Assembly (NCBI GenBank): GCA_937625935.1
Contig: OW569369.1
Location: 62,001 to 126,000 of the forward strand
DNA from: Tetramitus jugosus
Taxonomy: Eukaryota > Heterolobosea > Eutetramitea > Acrasida > Vahlkampfiidae
Length of the DNA: 64,000 nt
Direction of reading: 5' to 3'
The notes under the pieces are model-generated. The model saw nothing but the letters and a program-made list of their open reading frames with translations, searched no databases and was not told the DNA's origin. Shown one piece after another: positions 18,451 to 29,431 of the stretch. How positions within the stretch are numbered: the stretch's first letter is position 1; every line of letters starts with the position of its first letter. A program made the translations under genes and the position numbers.

Positions 18451-20910
18451 TTACAAACTATTATACAGTGCATTTCCAAAGTTTTGGAACCGCAAGCTTC
18501 GCTTATAAGCTTGTTCCATGTATTGTTTTGCAAACCCATCTTCACTTTTTGCAGGTTGTTTCTCTGGATTCATGGAGATGTCAAGGTGAAGACTGATTGG
18601 CACATCAATGATATCGTCTGGTGGTGATATGGCGCTTAGTGTCTTATAAACATCATCTTTGCTCAATTCTTGTTCACAAATTTCAATGATCGCCTTTTGA
18701 ATAGTTTTGGCCGAGTTCTGGTTCATACAATGTCCAACAAACCAGCCAATATCATTTTGGATGACATTCAAAGCATACAAGTACCACAGATTAAATAGCA
18801 ATTGCGAAGTGGCATTGTCTTCAGGATTCTTCTTCTGGAACTTCTTTACACCTCGGAGGAAAATATTGACTATATCTCTTTCAACACTTGACTTGCTTGC
18901 TTTCACCAAATGATTTTGAACATAGTTCCATGCGTAGAAGGCATTCTTTATCCTTACTTTCTCTTGATCAGCCTTATCTACCTTTGATAATTCTTCATCA
19001 TTCAGCTTCTTCAAAATGTTTTGGTACCGCAGAGCAGCAGTATGTGTTAATCGATGTACTCTGTAGTCAAGAAGAGACAGGATATATCCTTCATCGCGCA
19101 CATTGCCATGGAACTGATAGGATTGAACACTCTTAAAGTATTCATTCACTTGATCGGTCGAGTAGGATAGACCATTGGTGAACCAGTTGCCACTCGAGTA
19201 TTTTTGTTGATATTCATGCATTAGGTGTTTGGCTACTTGTTGGTAGAGAACAGTATTATCTCCCTCAAAGGTTCTTGTGATATCGATAGCATTTCTCCAA
19301 TTACCGAATCGATTCCAAGCAGAGTATCCATGACCACCACATGCAACTCTGAGAGTAGAGAGTGCCAGCATGGCTCGATCACTACAGTATGCTTTCAAGC
19401 CGGCTGATTGAACATGGAGCTTCATTCTTTGTTCTTCTGAGGGACTATGCCTACTAGACTTGGATTTGTTGGTACTGACACCCATTGTTTCAGCGTAGAG
19501 CTTTAAGACATGGTTAGATGCAAATTGGAAGGCATAACCTTCGGCCAACAGTGGATACAATTTAACCTTTTGTTCCTGGAAGGAAATGATGGGTAATTCT
19601 TCTTGATCATTGTTTCTCAACTGTTCTTCAATCAATGATTGCTCTGTTGACGTCGGTGTTTCATTTGACACAACAGCAGTTGCACTTGTTTCTGCTGTCG
19701 CTTTTGCTGGTTGAGAGGCAACTGGTGCGAATTGGGTTCTTTCGAATGCGTAGGGAATGGCAGCTCTCAGTCCCATGGCATACGTACACGCAGTAGCAGT
19801 CACAAGAGAGGATCGTCCCATGGTCAATTGAGACAACATGGCACCAAATCGTTTTGCACTGTTGGAGATGGAAGAGACATACACGGGTACATTGTTCTCA
19901 TTGATGGTCACCTTTGCAAATCGATTGAGCATGTGATCCAATGGTATTCTCACTCGATCAAACACAATATATCCATTGTCCACATTATTGTAACCAATCT
20001 TTGGACCGCAGTCACCAATGGTCACACCTGACAATATCGCATTGGTTTGTGTGTTGCGCAACGGAACAACAAATGCATGAACACCGTAGCAGACACCACC
20101 AATATACAATTGAGCAAATGTGATACACATGTGCGCGTGAGCAGCATTGCCAATCCACCATTTCATGCTCTGTTTTCTAGGACTATGGATCACAAACTGT
20201 TGCGATTCCACATCCAGTGTGGCCACTGTCTCAATCGCTGACACATTGCTACCATGAGACAACTCTGTAATGGCAAAACAACCAATCACTTCCAACCGAT
20301 TCACTCGTTCATAAAACTCACTTGTGCCAAATGACTGTGATTGATTGGGAGTGCCCAGATGGTGCATACTGCCTGCAAAGAAATTGAATTGAAGAGCCAC
20401 TTTGAGAAACAAATTTTCGTCATACTGATTGAGGGCCTCCAATTTGGCAGTGTGCGTCTCATATTCATTAAACATTTCATGGCAACTAAACAGTTGAGCA
20501 ACTCTAGTGAGGTATTGTACGCGGTTCCATGTAATGTTCATTCTCTCACCTCTGGACAAATCCTCGGTGGACATGAAATCGTTGGAGAATAAGACGCGAT
20601 TGTGTTGTCGAATGCATTGATACACTTTTTGTTTGGCATCGAGTTGTTTTTGAGAGTGGAACATTAAAGATAGAGATGATGGAGAGGTTGTTGATGAAGT
20701 GGTAGTAGTAGTAGTAGTGGTAGTAGTGGTGGGAGTGGATGATATGGTTGGTGATGGTCCCATGGAGGATGGATTCAAGTGAGCTTGCAGTTGTTGGAGA
20801 CGACGCTGCTTTTGATCATTGTTGGATTCAATGTTTGATTGAAGCTTATTCTTTGGAGTGGTCATCCCTTTTGATGGTTGCATGCTCTTCTTTTTATTTG
20901 TGTGCGGCAT
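18451..20910 (-). CDS. ACOX: peroxisomal acyl-CoA oxidase with PTS2 targeting signal
   Basis: An 819-residue intronless flavoenzyme that oxidises acyl-CoA to trans-2-enoyl-CoA and passes electrons to O2, making H2O2; it is the first step of peroxisomal beta-oxidation. Family blocks: CFAITELSHGSN, WWIGNAAHAH, GVHAFVVPLR, GDCGPKIGYNNVDNGYIVFDRVRIP, CGGHGYSAWNRFG and TFEGDNTVLYQQVAKHLM (with the catalytic Glu). The C-terminus (NSL) is not a good PTS1. Instead residues 37-45 read RLQQLQAHL, which fits the PTS2 nonapeptide (R/K)(L/V/I/Q)x5(H/Q)(L/A/F). The same arrangement is known in a plant long-chain acyl-CoA oxidase. A Thr/Ser-rich run follows, encoded by a TAG/TGG-type repeat near 20700. An insert rich in Ala/Thr/Glu (about 400-435) lengthens the protein. 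A palindromic GGCGCC box lies in its promoter. Confidence 0.94.
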   Translation of the reverse strand: MPHTNKKKSMQPSKGMTTPKNKLQSNIESNNDQKQRRLQQLQAHLNPSSMGPSPTISSTPTTTTTTTTTTTSSTTSPSSLSLMFHSQKQLDAKQKVYQCIRQHNRVLFSNDFMSTEDLSRGERMNITWNRVQYLTRVAQLFSCHEMFNEYETHTAKLEALNQYDENLFLKVALQFNFFAGSMHHLGTPNQSQSFGTSEFYERVNRLEVIGCFAITELSHGSNVSAIETVATLDVESQQFVIHSPRKQSMKWWIGNAAHAHMCITFAQLYIGGVCYGVHAFVVPLRNTQTNAILSGVTIGDCGPKIGYNNVDNGYIVFDRVRIPLDHMLNRFAKVTINENNVPVYVSSISNSAKRFGAMLSQLTMGRSSLVTATACTYAMGLRAAIPYAFERTQFAPVASQPAKATAETSATAVVSNETPTSTEQSLIEEQLRNNDQEELPIISFQEQKVKLYPLLAEGYAFQFASNHVLKLYAETMGVSTNKSKSSRHSPSEEQRMKLHVQSAGLKAYCSDRAMLALSTLRVACGGHGYSAWNRFGNWRNAIDITRTFEGDNTVLYQQVAKHLMHEYQQKYSSGNWFTNGLSYSTDQVNEYFKSVQSYQFHGNVRDEGYILSLLDYRVHRLTHTAALRYQNILKKLNDEELSKVDKADQEKVRIKNAFYAWNYVQNHLVKASKSSVERDIVNIFLRGVKKFQKKNPEDNATSQLLFNLWYLYALNVIQNDIGWFVGHCMNQNSAKTIQKAIIEICEQELSKDDVYKTLSAISPPDDIIDVPISLHLDISMNPEKQPAKSEDGFAKQYMEQAYKRSLRFQNFGNALYNSL

Positions 20911-20963
20911 GCTGTTGTGTTGATTTGGGATCCCAAAGTTTCTTCTGGCCTATTTTTTGTTTC

Positions 20964-20975
20964 TTTGGCGCCAAA
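20964..20975. promoter_or_regulatory. palindromic E2F/DP-like box
   Basis: TTTGGCGCCAAA, a perfect 12-bp palindrome matching the animal/plant E2F consensus TTTSSCGC on both strands. It lies 54 bp upstream of the acyl-CoA oxidase ATG and 112 bp upstream of the LRR gene ATG, in their 176-bp divergent promoter. Function is inferred only. Confidence 0.4.
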
Positions 20976-21086
20976 TTTTTGTCGGATCAATTTACAGTGG
21001 AGTGGACTTTCAGTTTTCGGAACACCAATGAATCACAAAGTCCGATTGAATAAAAAGTTGGGAAATCGAGAGTGTGTTAGTGTGAA

Positions 21087-23395
21087 ATGATACCCAATTC
21101 TCCTCTGAGAACCTCAAATAACTTGGAAGAGAGATTTAATCTCTTGAGGGTGGATGAGATAAACCTACAGTCCAGAGGTCAAGGTATTAGTATGTATGAA
21201 GTAGTGTTGTATTGTTCGTAACAATTATATTAACAATTCCAAGTGAATGGCGATGCTTTCAAAAGCACAATCGTTGAAGAGGTTGAGATGTTGAGTAGAG
21301 AGCCCAAACTAGGGTTGTTCCCGGCTGACTTTGATGAGGAGGTATGGGTGATAGTCGCCATTTTACTTCAGTTTATTTGACATGATTACCTTACCAAAAT
21401 TTGAATTTAGTCCTTTAATCAGAAGAGATTGTCTATAGCCTTCACTCAATATGTCCCTAAAAAGTTCCAACCTCAATTAGCCCCACTAAAGAGGCTAGAG
21501 TTTTACACCAAAGCAGAAACAGCCACCAAACCGGAGGATCTAGCGAGACAGGACAATATGAGCGTTCAACTCATTAACATCTCAAGTTCTTCGTTTGACA
21601 TAAGATATGTATGTAACATGGCGAACGTTCAAGAAAAATAGGGGAGATTAACGATTTTTGTTAGTTAAACAGATTTGTCAATTGCCAGATCTTGGCTCTA
21701 AAGAACTGTGGAATAGTTACACTAAAGAATATTATTCTTCCAAATCTTCGAATTTGCAATCTTTCAGACAATCAGATTACAAATCACATGGAGATAGTAC
21801 CATTCTTAGCGAATTGCAAAAATATTCAACATTTAGTTGTTAAAGGAAATCCGTTTGAGAAATTGTGGCCTGATTGGAAACATTCGGTTTTGTGTTCTTG
21901 CCTAGATTTGATAAGTCTCAACGATCTTCCTGTAACGATTGTGGAAAAACAAACAGCGATCGAAAAGAAGGGAACTGTGCAACAACAACAAAAATTTGGA
22001 TACATGAAATGGGATTGGTTGATTTCTTTTCTTTGCGATAAGATGGGGATAACAACTTGGCAACCAGAAAAATTCAAGAATTTAAACCTTCGACAAGCTA
22101 AGTTGAGAGAATTTCATGTCGGAGGCTTTCCTTTCTTGAAGAAGTTAGATGTATCAAACAACGAAATTAGATTACTGTGGAGGTGTGGTCTGGAGAGATG
22201 CTCTAACTTGCAAGAGATAGATATTTCGAATAACTTGATTAGTGATGTTGATTGTCTTAAAGTTCTACATTTCATTCCTAATTTACAAAAAGTTGAGGCC
22301 AGAGGAAATCAGTTACCAGAGGACTACGAATTGCACATTATATACTACACTAGTAGCTTGAAAGGAACAAACAGAACTCCAGGATTAGTAATGTTAAACG
22401 GAAAAGAAATAACGATAGAGGAGCGAGCGGAGGCAGCGAAAAAATTTGGAAACAAGAGGGTAGAGGAATTAAAATGGTATTATTCAATCATCAACACCTA
22501 CGGGCATTATCAGCTTCGACATATACCTAACTTTTCCAAGAGAGTTAAAATATTAGAGATTACCAATAGGAAGGATGTCACTATTGCTGATTTATCTGGT
22601 TTTGAGAGCTTGGAGTTCATCAACTTGAGTAACAATGATTTAGTCGAGCTAGTGGGATTATCCGGTCTGAAAAATTTGAAGTACGTAGATGTCCAGTTGA
22701 ACCCAAGATTGGATAAGGAGAGAGTAGTTGAATCATTATCTACTCTTACGAATCTTCGTCAAGTGGTGATTGGAAGCTACAATGAGAAACTCATGAGTCC
22801 TTCGAACACAAACCACCTGTTAACAAATCCACGCATCGAGGTGCTTCTTCAGCTCCTCCGAAAAAATAACAGATTGATCGCTTTGGATAACCAAGAAATC
22901 TCTTTGGAAGAACGATGTACAGCAAATCCGAACTCTCGAATGTCTGTACTAGAATCCTATAGATACAAATTTTACTTAGCAATAGTTTATCAGTCTGTAC
23001 CTACATACGATAGAGTGTTCACAGACAAAATGATAAAACCGGGTTCAGGGCTATACAGTCCCTCAAATATTACAGTTCTCACTTTCTCTGGTTTAAAACT
23101 GAAAGACTCGAGCATTGATTTTGAGTTATTTGTCAATTTAATTAAATTGGATCTCTCTGACAACAACCTCAAATCTATCCTTGGAATTAAGCTTGAACGA
23201 TGTCTCAAACTTGAAATACTGGATGTTTCTGGTAACAAGATAAATGATACTCAGAAAGAAGTAGCAGACTTGATTAATATCTTTCCAAACTTACAGATGG
23301 CTATCTTAAAGGGTAATCCTTTCTTAGGCAGTTCCAAGGAACTTCAAATTCTTAAGTATTTGAAGAAGGAAATAAAGCACAAAGTTGTTCTTTAA
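21087..23395 (+). CDS. leucine-rich-repeat protein (SDS22-like repeats)
   Basis: Four exons: 21087-21189, 21244-21341, 21411-21608 and 21689-23395. The first donor could instead be at 21184; both options keep the frame. The product is 701 residues. After a short N-terminus there are three blocks of LRRs of the L..L..LdLsnN.I type, each ending in a cap-like segment: LRICNLSDNQI ... LDLISLNDLPVTI, LKKLDVSNNEIR ... LVMLNGKEITIEER, and LEFINLSNNDLVEL ... LIALDNQEISLEER. A last block (LIKLDLSDNNLKSILG, LEILDVSGNKIN) closes the protein. Repeats of this type are common in ciliary, centrosomal and phosphatase-regulating proteins, but I cannot name an orthologue. Codon use is AT-rich (AGA, TTA) and introns are short, as in its neighbours to 28.8 kb. 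It ends 13 bp from the stop of the convergent kinase. Confidence 0.85.
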
Positions 23396-23408
23396 AAGCA
23401 ACACGTTT

Positions 23409-25163
23409 TCACCTGTTGGATAAAGAAGACAGATCTCGGACAAGTGTACAAAACTTTTGAGTATATCTGGTCCTTTTCCTCGAAACTGGAGTTGTAGCCT
23501 GAGGTGTTAAATTCGAGAGGTAGGGTGAAAAATCAAGCGAACCATGAGAGTCAGATCTTGATATCACTTCTTCCAAGTTACCAGAGAGAAATTGATGCAA
23601 TTCGCCAGTAATCACTTGTAGAGATAGTAGGAGTTGTCGAGTTGTTATTCTTTCCTGAGGATCAATTCTCAGGGTCGACAACAACAGTTGAATGATCTCA
23701 TCAGAGTATTTCCTTTTCTCAAGTTCAGTTTCTATATACATCTCAAAGTCTGGATGATTCAAGGAAAGAACTGAAAGGTTTTCGTTCGTTCGGAACGTCA
23801 TTAGTTCGTACATAATTACACCTAAGGACCAAATGTCTGCTCTCTTACTCTGATTGTTGTCGTACATGATCTCTGGAGCCATGTACCTGAGCGTCCCGGA
23901 AGTTTCTTTTTCAGTGTAGTCCTTATCGACCTCGCGAACCAACCCAAAATCGCCAATCTTAAGAGTTTTTCCTCGATCAGTGAGGAAAATATTATGAGGT
24001 TTCAAATCACAATGGATCAATCCTGATTTATGAAGGTAAGATGTAGCACTTGTCAGTTGTATCATGTAATCTAGAACTATTTCTTCAGACAGAATAGTGT
24101 TCTGGTTCACTTTAAAAAAATTCGCGAGATCACCTTCGGCGAACAATTCCATCACATAGCAAACGGATAAGGCTGTTTCACACGAGTGAGGAGAACTAAA
24201 TAGAGAGTAATTTGTTGCAACATCCGAATCAAAAAATAAGTCTTCGATACCCACCAAGTTAGGATGTACAAGTTTCCTCACAGGCCAGAATGAAGAGATT
24301 GCACAATTGATTTCGTTCATACTTCTGCAAGGAACTTTTTTCAATGCTACAAATCGTCTCTCTTTGTTAATAGTAGAGATGTCCTCTGCCATATAAATCG
24401 TTCCTTCTCCTCCTTTCCCAATCTCACGAAGGATACGATAACGATTTGACTTCTCTACTGGATTTATCGGAATAGAATGAACACTTAATTCGGACTGAGC
24501 TTCTTGGGCTAAGTCTGTGCTAGGAAGTGTTTGAAAAAAGGAATCTTGCTTCAAGATTAAAATATTCTCTTTCTTCACACCACAATTGAAGGATAGTATC
24601 AGAACATCGACTTCACCGGTTGGCGTTCTATCTAAAGGTACATTTAAAAATGAATGAAGTTGATCTCTGTACAACACAAATTGTTGTATTGACCTCCCGA
24701 GAAAAATTGAAGATTTCTTTCTGAGAGAGCCAAACCTTTTCTTTCTGCTGTGCCAAATATCTATTTTCAGTTCATACTCCCAATTGTCCTCCAATAGAGG
24801 ATAATCATTTCCTAAACTGGTGGGGTAATCTAAAGCAACCAAACCTCCTGATCCTTTAGTTGTTTCGTTCATTTCCAAGAACACATACAGGATAATGTTC
24901 CCCGACACATCCTTATCCACACCATACACGACCTCACTTCTTCCCAATAAAGGAGGATGGGTTGGATTTGATTCCATTACCCTTATTTCACAAGTGAAGA
25001 ACAAGTTGAATTTGGTTCTTTCGGAGAACAAATTCTTGATGTTTTTCAAGCAGATTTGAATTCCTCTAATGTCACTGAATCTGTCTTTTCCTGAGTTGGC
25101 AACCAATCGGTCATTACTACTAATCTTACTAATCACACAGTTTGATACATCAGAGGATATCAT
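23409..25163 (-). CDS. Ser/Thr protein kinase with an N-terminal C2-like domain
   Basis: A 584-residue intronless protein. Residues about 30-210 look like a C2 domain (IQICLKNIKNLF, CEIRVME, LLGRSEVVYG, ELKIDIWHSRKK, FLGRSIQQFVLY). The kinase domain (about 243-520) has the glycine loop GKGGEGTIY, the lysine in FVALKK, the catalytic loop HCDLKPHNIF, DFG, and GTLRYMAPEI. The catalytic loop has Cys in place of the Arg of HRD, so this is a non-RD kinase, which usually does not need activation-loop phosphorylation. The C-terminal tail is basic and Ser/Thr-rich. I would place it near NEK/PEK-like kinases but not assign a family. It shares a 140-bp divergent promoter with the FBF1-like gene, so co-expression is plausible. 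Confidence 0.88.
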   Translation of the reverse strand: MISSDVSNCVISKISSNDRLVANSGKDRFSDIRGIQICLKNIKNLFSERTKFNLFFTCEIRVMESNPTHPPLLGRSEVVYGVDKDVSGNIILYVFLEMNETTKGSGGLVALDYPTSLGNDYPLLEDNWEYELKIDIWHSRKKRFGSLRKKSSIFLGRSIQQFVLYRDQLHSFLNVPLDRTPTGEVDVLILSFNCGVKKENILILKQDSFFQTLPSTDLAQEAQSELSVHSIPINPVEKSNRYRILREIGKGGEGTIYMAEDISTINKERRFVALKKVPCRSMNEINCAISSFWPVRKLVHPNLVGIEDLFFDSDVATNYSLFSSPHSCETALSVCYVMELFAEGDLANFFKVNQNTILSEEIVLDYMIQLTSATSYLHKSGLIHCDLKPHNIFLTDRGKTLKIGDFGLVREVDKDYTEKETSGTLRYMAPEIMYDNNQSKRADIWSLGVIMYELMTFRTNENLSVLSLNHPDFEMYIETELEKRKYSDEIIQLLLSTLRIDPQERITTRQLLLSLQVITGELHQFLSGNLEEVISRSDSHGSLDFSPYLSNLTPQATTPVSRKRTRYTQKFCTLVRDLSSLSNR

Positions 25164-25303
25164 ATCTGTACGCCATCGGTAATTTTCTTCTTTCGTTCTG
25201 TCCCGACTGTAGTTATTCGAAAAAAAATCTGCGGTAACCCAAGGTTGGCGCTAAATGTCTGCAAACAATCTCTGAAAAGGCAACATTACCAAAGGCTGAG
25301 AGA

Positions 25304-28300
25304 ATGAGTTTAACTTCAGTGCCTGACTTTTCTCTTACTAGGTCCAGAGGTTCGTCGGCTACATCCACCAAATCAACTACTGAAGATCCTGTAAAAAGAA
25401 AGAAGGAGAATTCGAATAAAATTGGTTCTTCCTCCAAGAATTCACTATCTAGTTTACCTAAAGGTAAGTTTCAGAGAGATAAAAATGAAGTGATTCAATC
25501 TTATCTGACACCTTTACTTTAGATGATGACTTGAAAGGTTGGGGTTTGGTTGAATCGAGTAATGACGACTTGAGCTATGACTCTTCGAAGAGTAAAAAGA
25601 AAAAGAATGGAAGAGAGAAACAAAAGAAGGTAAGATAAGGATCTTGTTGTTTTGTTGGAAGGAGAAAGTAACGTTAAACCTCATAGAAAAAGAAAAAGAA
25701 GAACAATGTGACTGATCATGTCGATGAAGACACAGGAACCATGGACTCCTATGGGCATAGCCAGGTCGATGATGATTTGATAACTGATGATATCAACGAT
25801 TTAACATTCGAAGAGGACATATCAGACTTTGATGATCAAGAAGTTCCTTCCTATCTCTCCTCAACACAGTACAATTTATCATCGAAACCAATCACGAATG
25901 ATAGAGCAATTATTACTGGAAGAGCTGATGCTATCAAAAGAGAGAATGAGGAACGAGAGAGAAAAAGAAAAATAGAAGAGCAGAGGAGACTAGAAGAAGT
26001 GGAAAAGAGATTAGAGGAGGAGAACAAGAAAGAGAGAGAACGAACGCAACAACTGAGAAGAGAAGAAGAAAAACTAGAAAAGGAAAGGAAAGAACAAAGA
26101 GAAAGGGAGAGGATTGAAAATCAAAAACGTGAAAATGAGAGGGAACAAGAGCTTTTGAATCAAAGATTGAGGGAGGAAGAAGAATTGACCAAGTTGAAAG
26201 CAGCAGAAGAATCTCAATTGATAGAGGAAGACGAGATAGAGTCAGTAAACGAATTTGCAGAAGAATTTGATGATGACATTGAAGAATTTCTGGAGGAAGA
26301 TGTCGCAGAGGAGTTTAAAGACAGTTTTGACTCAAGTTCAGTTACAAACGTACTCAATCAAGGGAAATCAAAAGTTATGGACAATCTTAATCAAGCGTTT
26401 CAAAAAGCTGAGTCTAAACCGATTTTAGGTTCCGACCTCGAGAGCTCGCTCGTTAATGAGAGTATTTCGAGACCTCCCGTGTTCGTGAATGTAAATTTGG
26501 AAGCATTTGAGATAGCCTTGCGAGATCTCTCTTCCTCTGTAAAACAACAAATGGCACTCTCTGAGAAGAGAGTTCTCTCAGACGTATCTAAAGAAAACTA
26601 TGACCAACTAAGAATGCTCTATGATGAATCGATAGCTGAGAGGAAGAAGCTTTTACAACAAATTGAAGAGTTGAAAGGAACTATAAGAGAAACGGAAGAG
26701 GAACGGAAAATAATGCATTCCAAAGAGCGAGACCTTGACGATTTGATGCAACTTGAAGTGTTAAAGATAAAAAATGAGAAGGAGCTAGAGATCAATCGAA
26801 TTCGACTCCAATTGGAACAAGATATTATGACATCTATTAATGAAACGAAACTGTCTTATCAAATTCAATTGCAGAAAACTCAATTGGATATGGAAAGGAT
26901 GAGAGACGAGCTAGAAGCAAAAGATTCCAAACATAGTAAGGAGTGTGAAATGTTAAGAATGAAGCATGAGAAGGAGCTTGAGAATGTGATAGAAAAGGCA
27001 AACAATGAAGTAATAATTATCCAAAAGCAAAAGGATCAAGAAAAACTTCATTTACAACAACTATTCGAGTTGGAGAAGAATTCCCTAGAGCGAAGACAAC
27101 GAGACGTCATTGAAGAACATAGGAAAAATATAGAGCAAGAGTATCACATGAATATGAAGTACAACAAAGTCGAAGAGGAATTAGTAAGTCTCATTAAGAG
27201 GATAGAAGTAAATTCTCAGAACATAGAAAACTTCAGTCAAAAGGTAAATGCCGATCAAATCGCTCTGTTAAAAAACAGAGAGCTGCAACTGGATGAGAAA
27301 GAAGAAACATTGAAAACCCTCCAGCTTCATGTTGATAACCAAACTTCAGAGCTAGAAAAAGAAAGGGGAAGACTCAATGCGTTGTTCGTGAATTTCGAAA
27401 ATAGGATGCTTTCACTTCAGAAAAGCTACGAAGATGAAAGAATGAGATGTCAACAAGAACAAAACAAATTGGAAAACATTCGAGTCTCACTCATGGCGGA
27501 GCATAACGCAAAGATTGAAGAAATATATGCAGTCAGAGAAAAACTGGACCGAGAACGAGCGGAGTACTTGGTAGAGAAACAAAACTTCTTGAAGAAGACT
27601 CATGATGATAGAGCTCAGATATCATTGAAACAACAAGAGCTCGCAGCTAAAGAAGAAGCTAATATTCAAGAAAGAGCAAAATTATTAAGAGAACTTACCC
27701 AAGCTAAATCAGATATTGAAGTTATGAAAACACGAGTGGAAGAGGGTCATGCCCTGATGGAAGAGAGAAAATCCTTAATGGAGAACGAAAGAAAAGCCAT
27801 TCAAGAAGCAAAAACTTTGCTCCAAAAAGAACGAGATATCTTCAAGCAGTCAACAGATGACTTAACACAGACAGCCATTCGAGTACAAAGAGATAGTGAA
27901 GCCATTTCCTTCCTACGACAAAAAATTGACAAGGAAAAACAGGAAGCACAAAAGTTACGAGACGAAGCAGAGGTAATCCGACAGGAATCATTGGCTGAGA
28001 AGAAACGGTTTAGTATCATGGAGAGGAATATTGAATCACAGAAGCGGTTACTAGAACAGGAACGGCTGGATGTAATCAAAGTGAGAAAAGAGTTACAAAA
28101 TGAAAAATCAGAGATCTCGTCGAAGGTTGATCGAATTAGATCTCTGGAAAGTCAAATTACAGCCCAAATGAGGCTTGCAGAATACACGAATCATGTCCCT
28201 GCTATCACAATGACAGCAACTCGGACGAGCAATTACTCGCAACCTACCATCGACCAACTCTCCGATGTTGATGAAATCGATATACAGGACCGAATTGAAG

Positions 28301-28758
28301 CAATAAGTAGCGAGAATACAAACTCAATGTATGCATCAGAAATTCTGGTGCCAACATCAGGTGGAACCAGTGATGTTTACCATGTCGAATGGGAAAAGGA
28401 GCGAAATCGAACGAATCTAAACATTAAGGAGCAGTTATGGTTTCTCCAGAGCCTTGGATCGACAGGACAACAACAAAACCAACAATACTTTGCTAAACCT
28501 ACTGCGCAACCCTCTCTTCATTTCAGTACGGTAGCAGCATCTAATACATCCGGGACTCACATGAACACTTTCTCTTTCATCCCACTCCATCAAATGGACT
28601 CCACTGTTGCAAAGAGTAACTTCTCTCCTCCTCATTTTTCAATGCCTGCTAGTTCTTCAGATCTACCAACCTCCCTCTCCAATACAACCATCGAGAAACA
28701 AAGTTCCACGAACACGGCAACTGGCAACAACAATAACATCAACAACAATGTGACTTAA
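25304..28758 (+). CDS. FBF1: coiled-coil protein resembling Fas-binding factor 1 (transition-fibre protein)
   Basis: Three exons: 25304-25463, 25523-25629 and 25687-28758 (introns 59 and 57 bp), giving 1112 residues. The N-terminus is basic and Ser-rich, followed by acidic disordered sequence and a very long Glu/Arg/Lys coiled coil (about 160-910). Points that recall animal FBF1: the order LVSLIKRIEVNSQNIENFSQ ... RELQLDEKEETLKTLQ, the block LDRERAEYLVEKQNFL, repeated QELAAKEEANIQERAKLLRE-like heptads, and a terminal segment VEWEKERNRTNLNIKEQLWF ... LQSL that parallels the conserved FBF1 C-terminus ending FLETL. FBF1 sits on distal appendages/transition fibres of basal bodies and gates ciliary entry. 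Coiled coils attract false similarity, so the identity is moderate. The C-terminal 130 residues are Ser/Asn/Thr-rich. Confidence 0.6.
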
Positions 28759-28990
28759 TCACAATCTCTGACTCTAACATTCAGAGCTTACTCATAACAT
28801 TTATGGAATATTTATTTCTCCCATCATGTAACAGTGTCAAGATTCAGTAGTTGATTGATACTCAATCAAAAAAAGATGACAAAAAGAATGAGATGAAAGT
28901 GTGACAAAATGACAATACTTTGCAAATTGGTATAGTAGTAGTAGTAGTAGAAGGATTGGCGATGATGACTTGATTGGTTTCATTGTTTTT

Positions 28991-29431
28991 TTACTGAGTC
29001 CTTCTAATGAGCAAATAAAGGTTGATATCAGGCTTAATTTGAGTCATGTTTCTTGGATCACCCTTCAACCTCATCAACAAACCACCGAATGACACATAGA
29101 TTGACACTTTCTCCTCCTTTGCATCAGGTGAATACTTGAACACTCTGCCGTACATGACATATTCATAACGGTCTGCTAGACTAGGTCCTCCCTTTCCATA
29201 GTCCCATGCACCTGATTCACTCTCACCTTCCAAGCTCAGACTGGTAGCAAGGGCCATAGTCAACCGATCACCAATGTCCACTGGATAAATATCACTATTG
29301 ATGTCCAACACGAGATCAAGTTCATAATTTTCACTGTCGCAGACAATGCGGCTCACCTTTTCGAATTTTTGGCCGTCGACATTCATGTTTTTGACTTCGA
29401 AAATATCTTCAAGAATAATTGATCGCTCCAT
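28991..29431 (-). CDS. POLR2H: RNA polymerases I, II and III subunit RPB8 (RPABC3)
   Basis: A 146-residue intronless protein, the usual length for the family. Diagnostic stretches: ILEDIFEVKNMNVDGQKFEK, VSRIVCDSENYELDLVLDIN, DIYPVDIGDRLTMALA, LADRYEYVMYGRVFK and YVSFGGLLMRLKGD, ending LYLLIRR. RPB8 is a shared OB-fold subunit of all three nuclear RNA polymerases. It is convergent with the FBF1-like gene, and an AGT trinucleotide run lies in the 230-bp interval at about 28932. It is divergent to the BRCT-like/MATH gene. Confidence 0.97.
   Translation of the reverse strand: MERSIILEDIFEVKNMNVDGQKFEKVSRIVCDSENYELDLVLDINSDIYPVDIGDRLTMALATSLSLEGESESGAWDYGKGGPSLADRYEYVMYGRVFKYSPDAKEEKVSIYVSFGGLLMRLKGDPRNMTQIKPDINLYLLIRRTQ

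Noticed and set aside
28932-28950. AGT trinucleotide run as the start of a repeat array or CRISPR-like structure
   Set aside because: It is a short simple repeat without spacers, in a 3' intergenic region.
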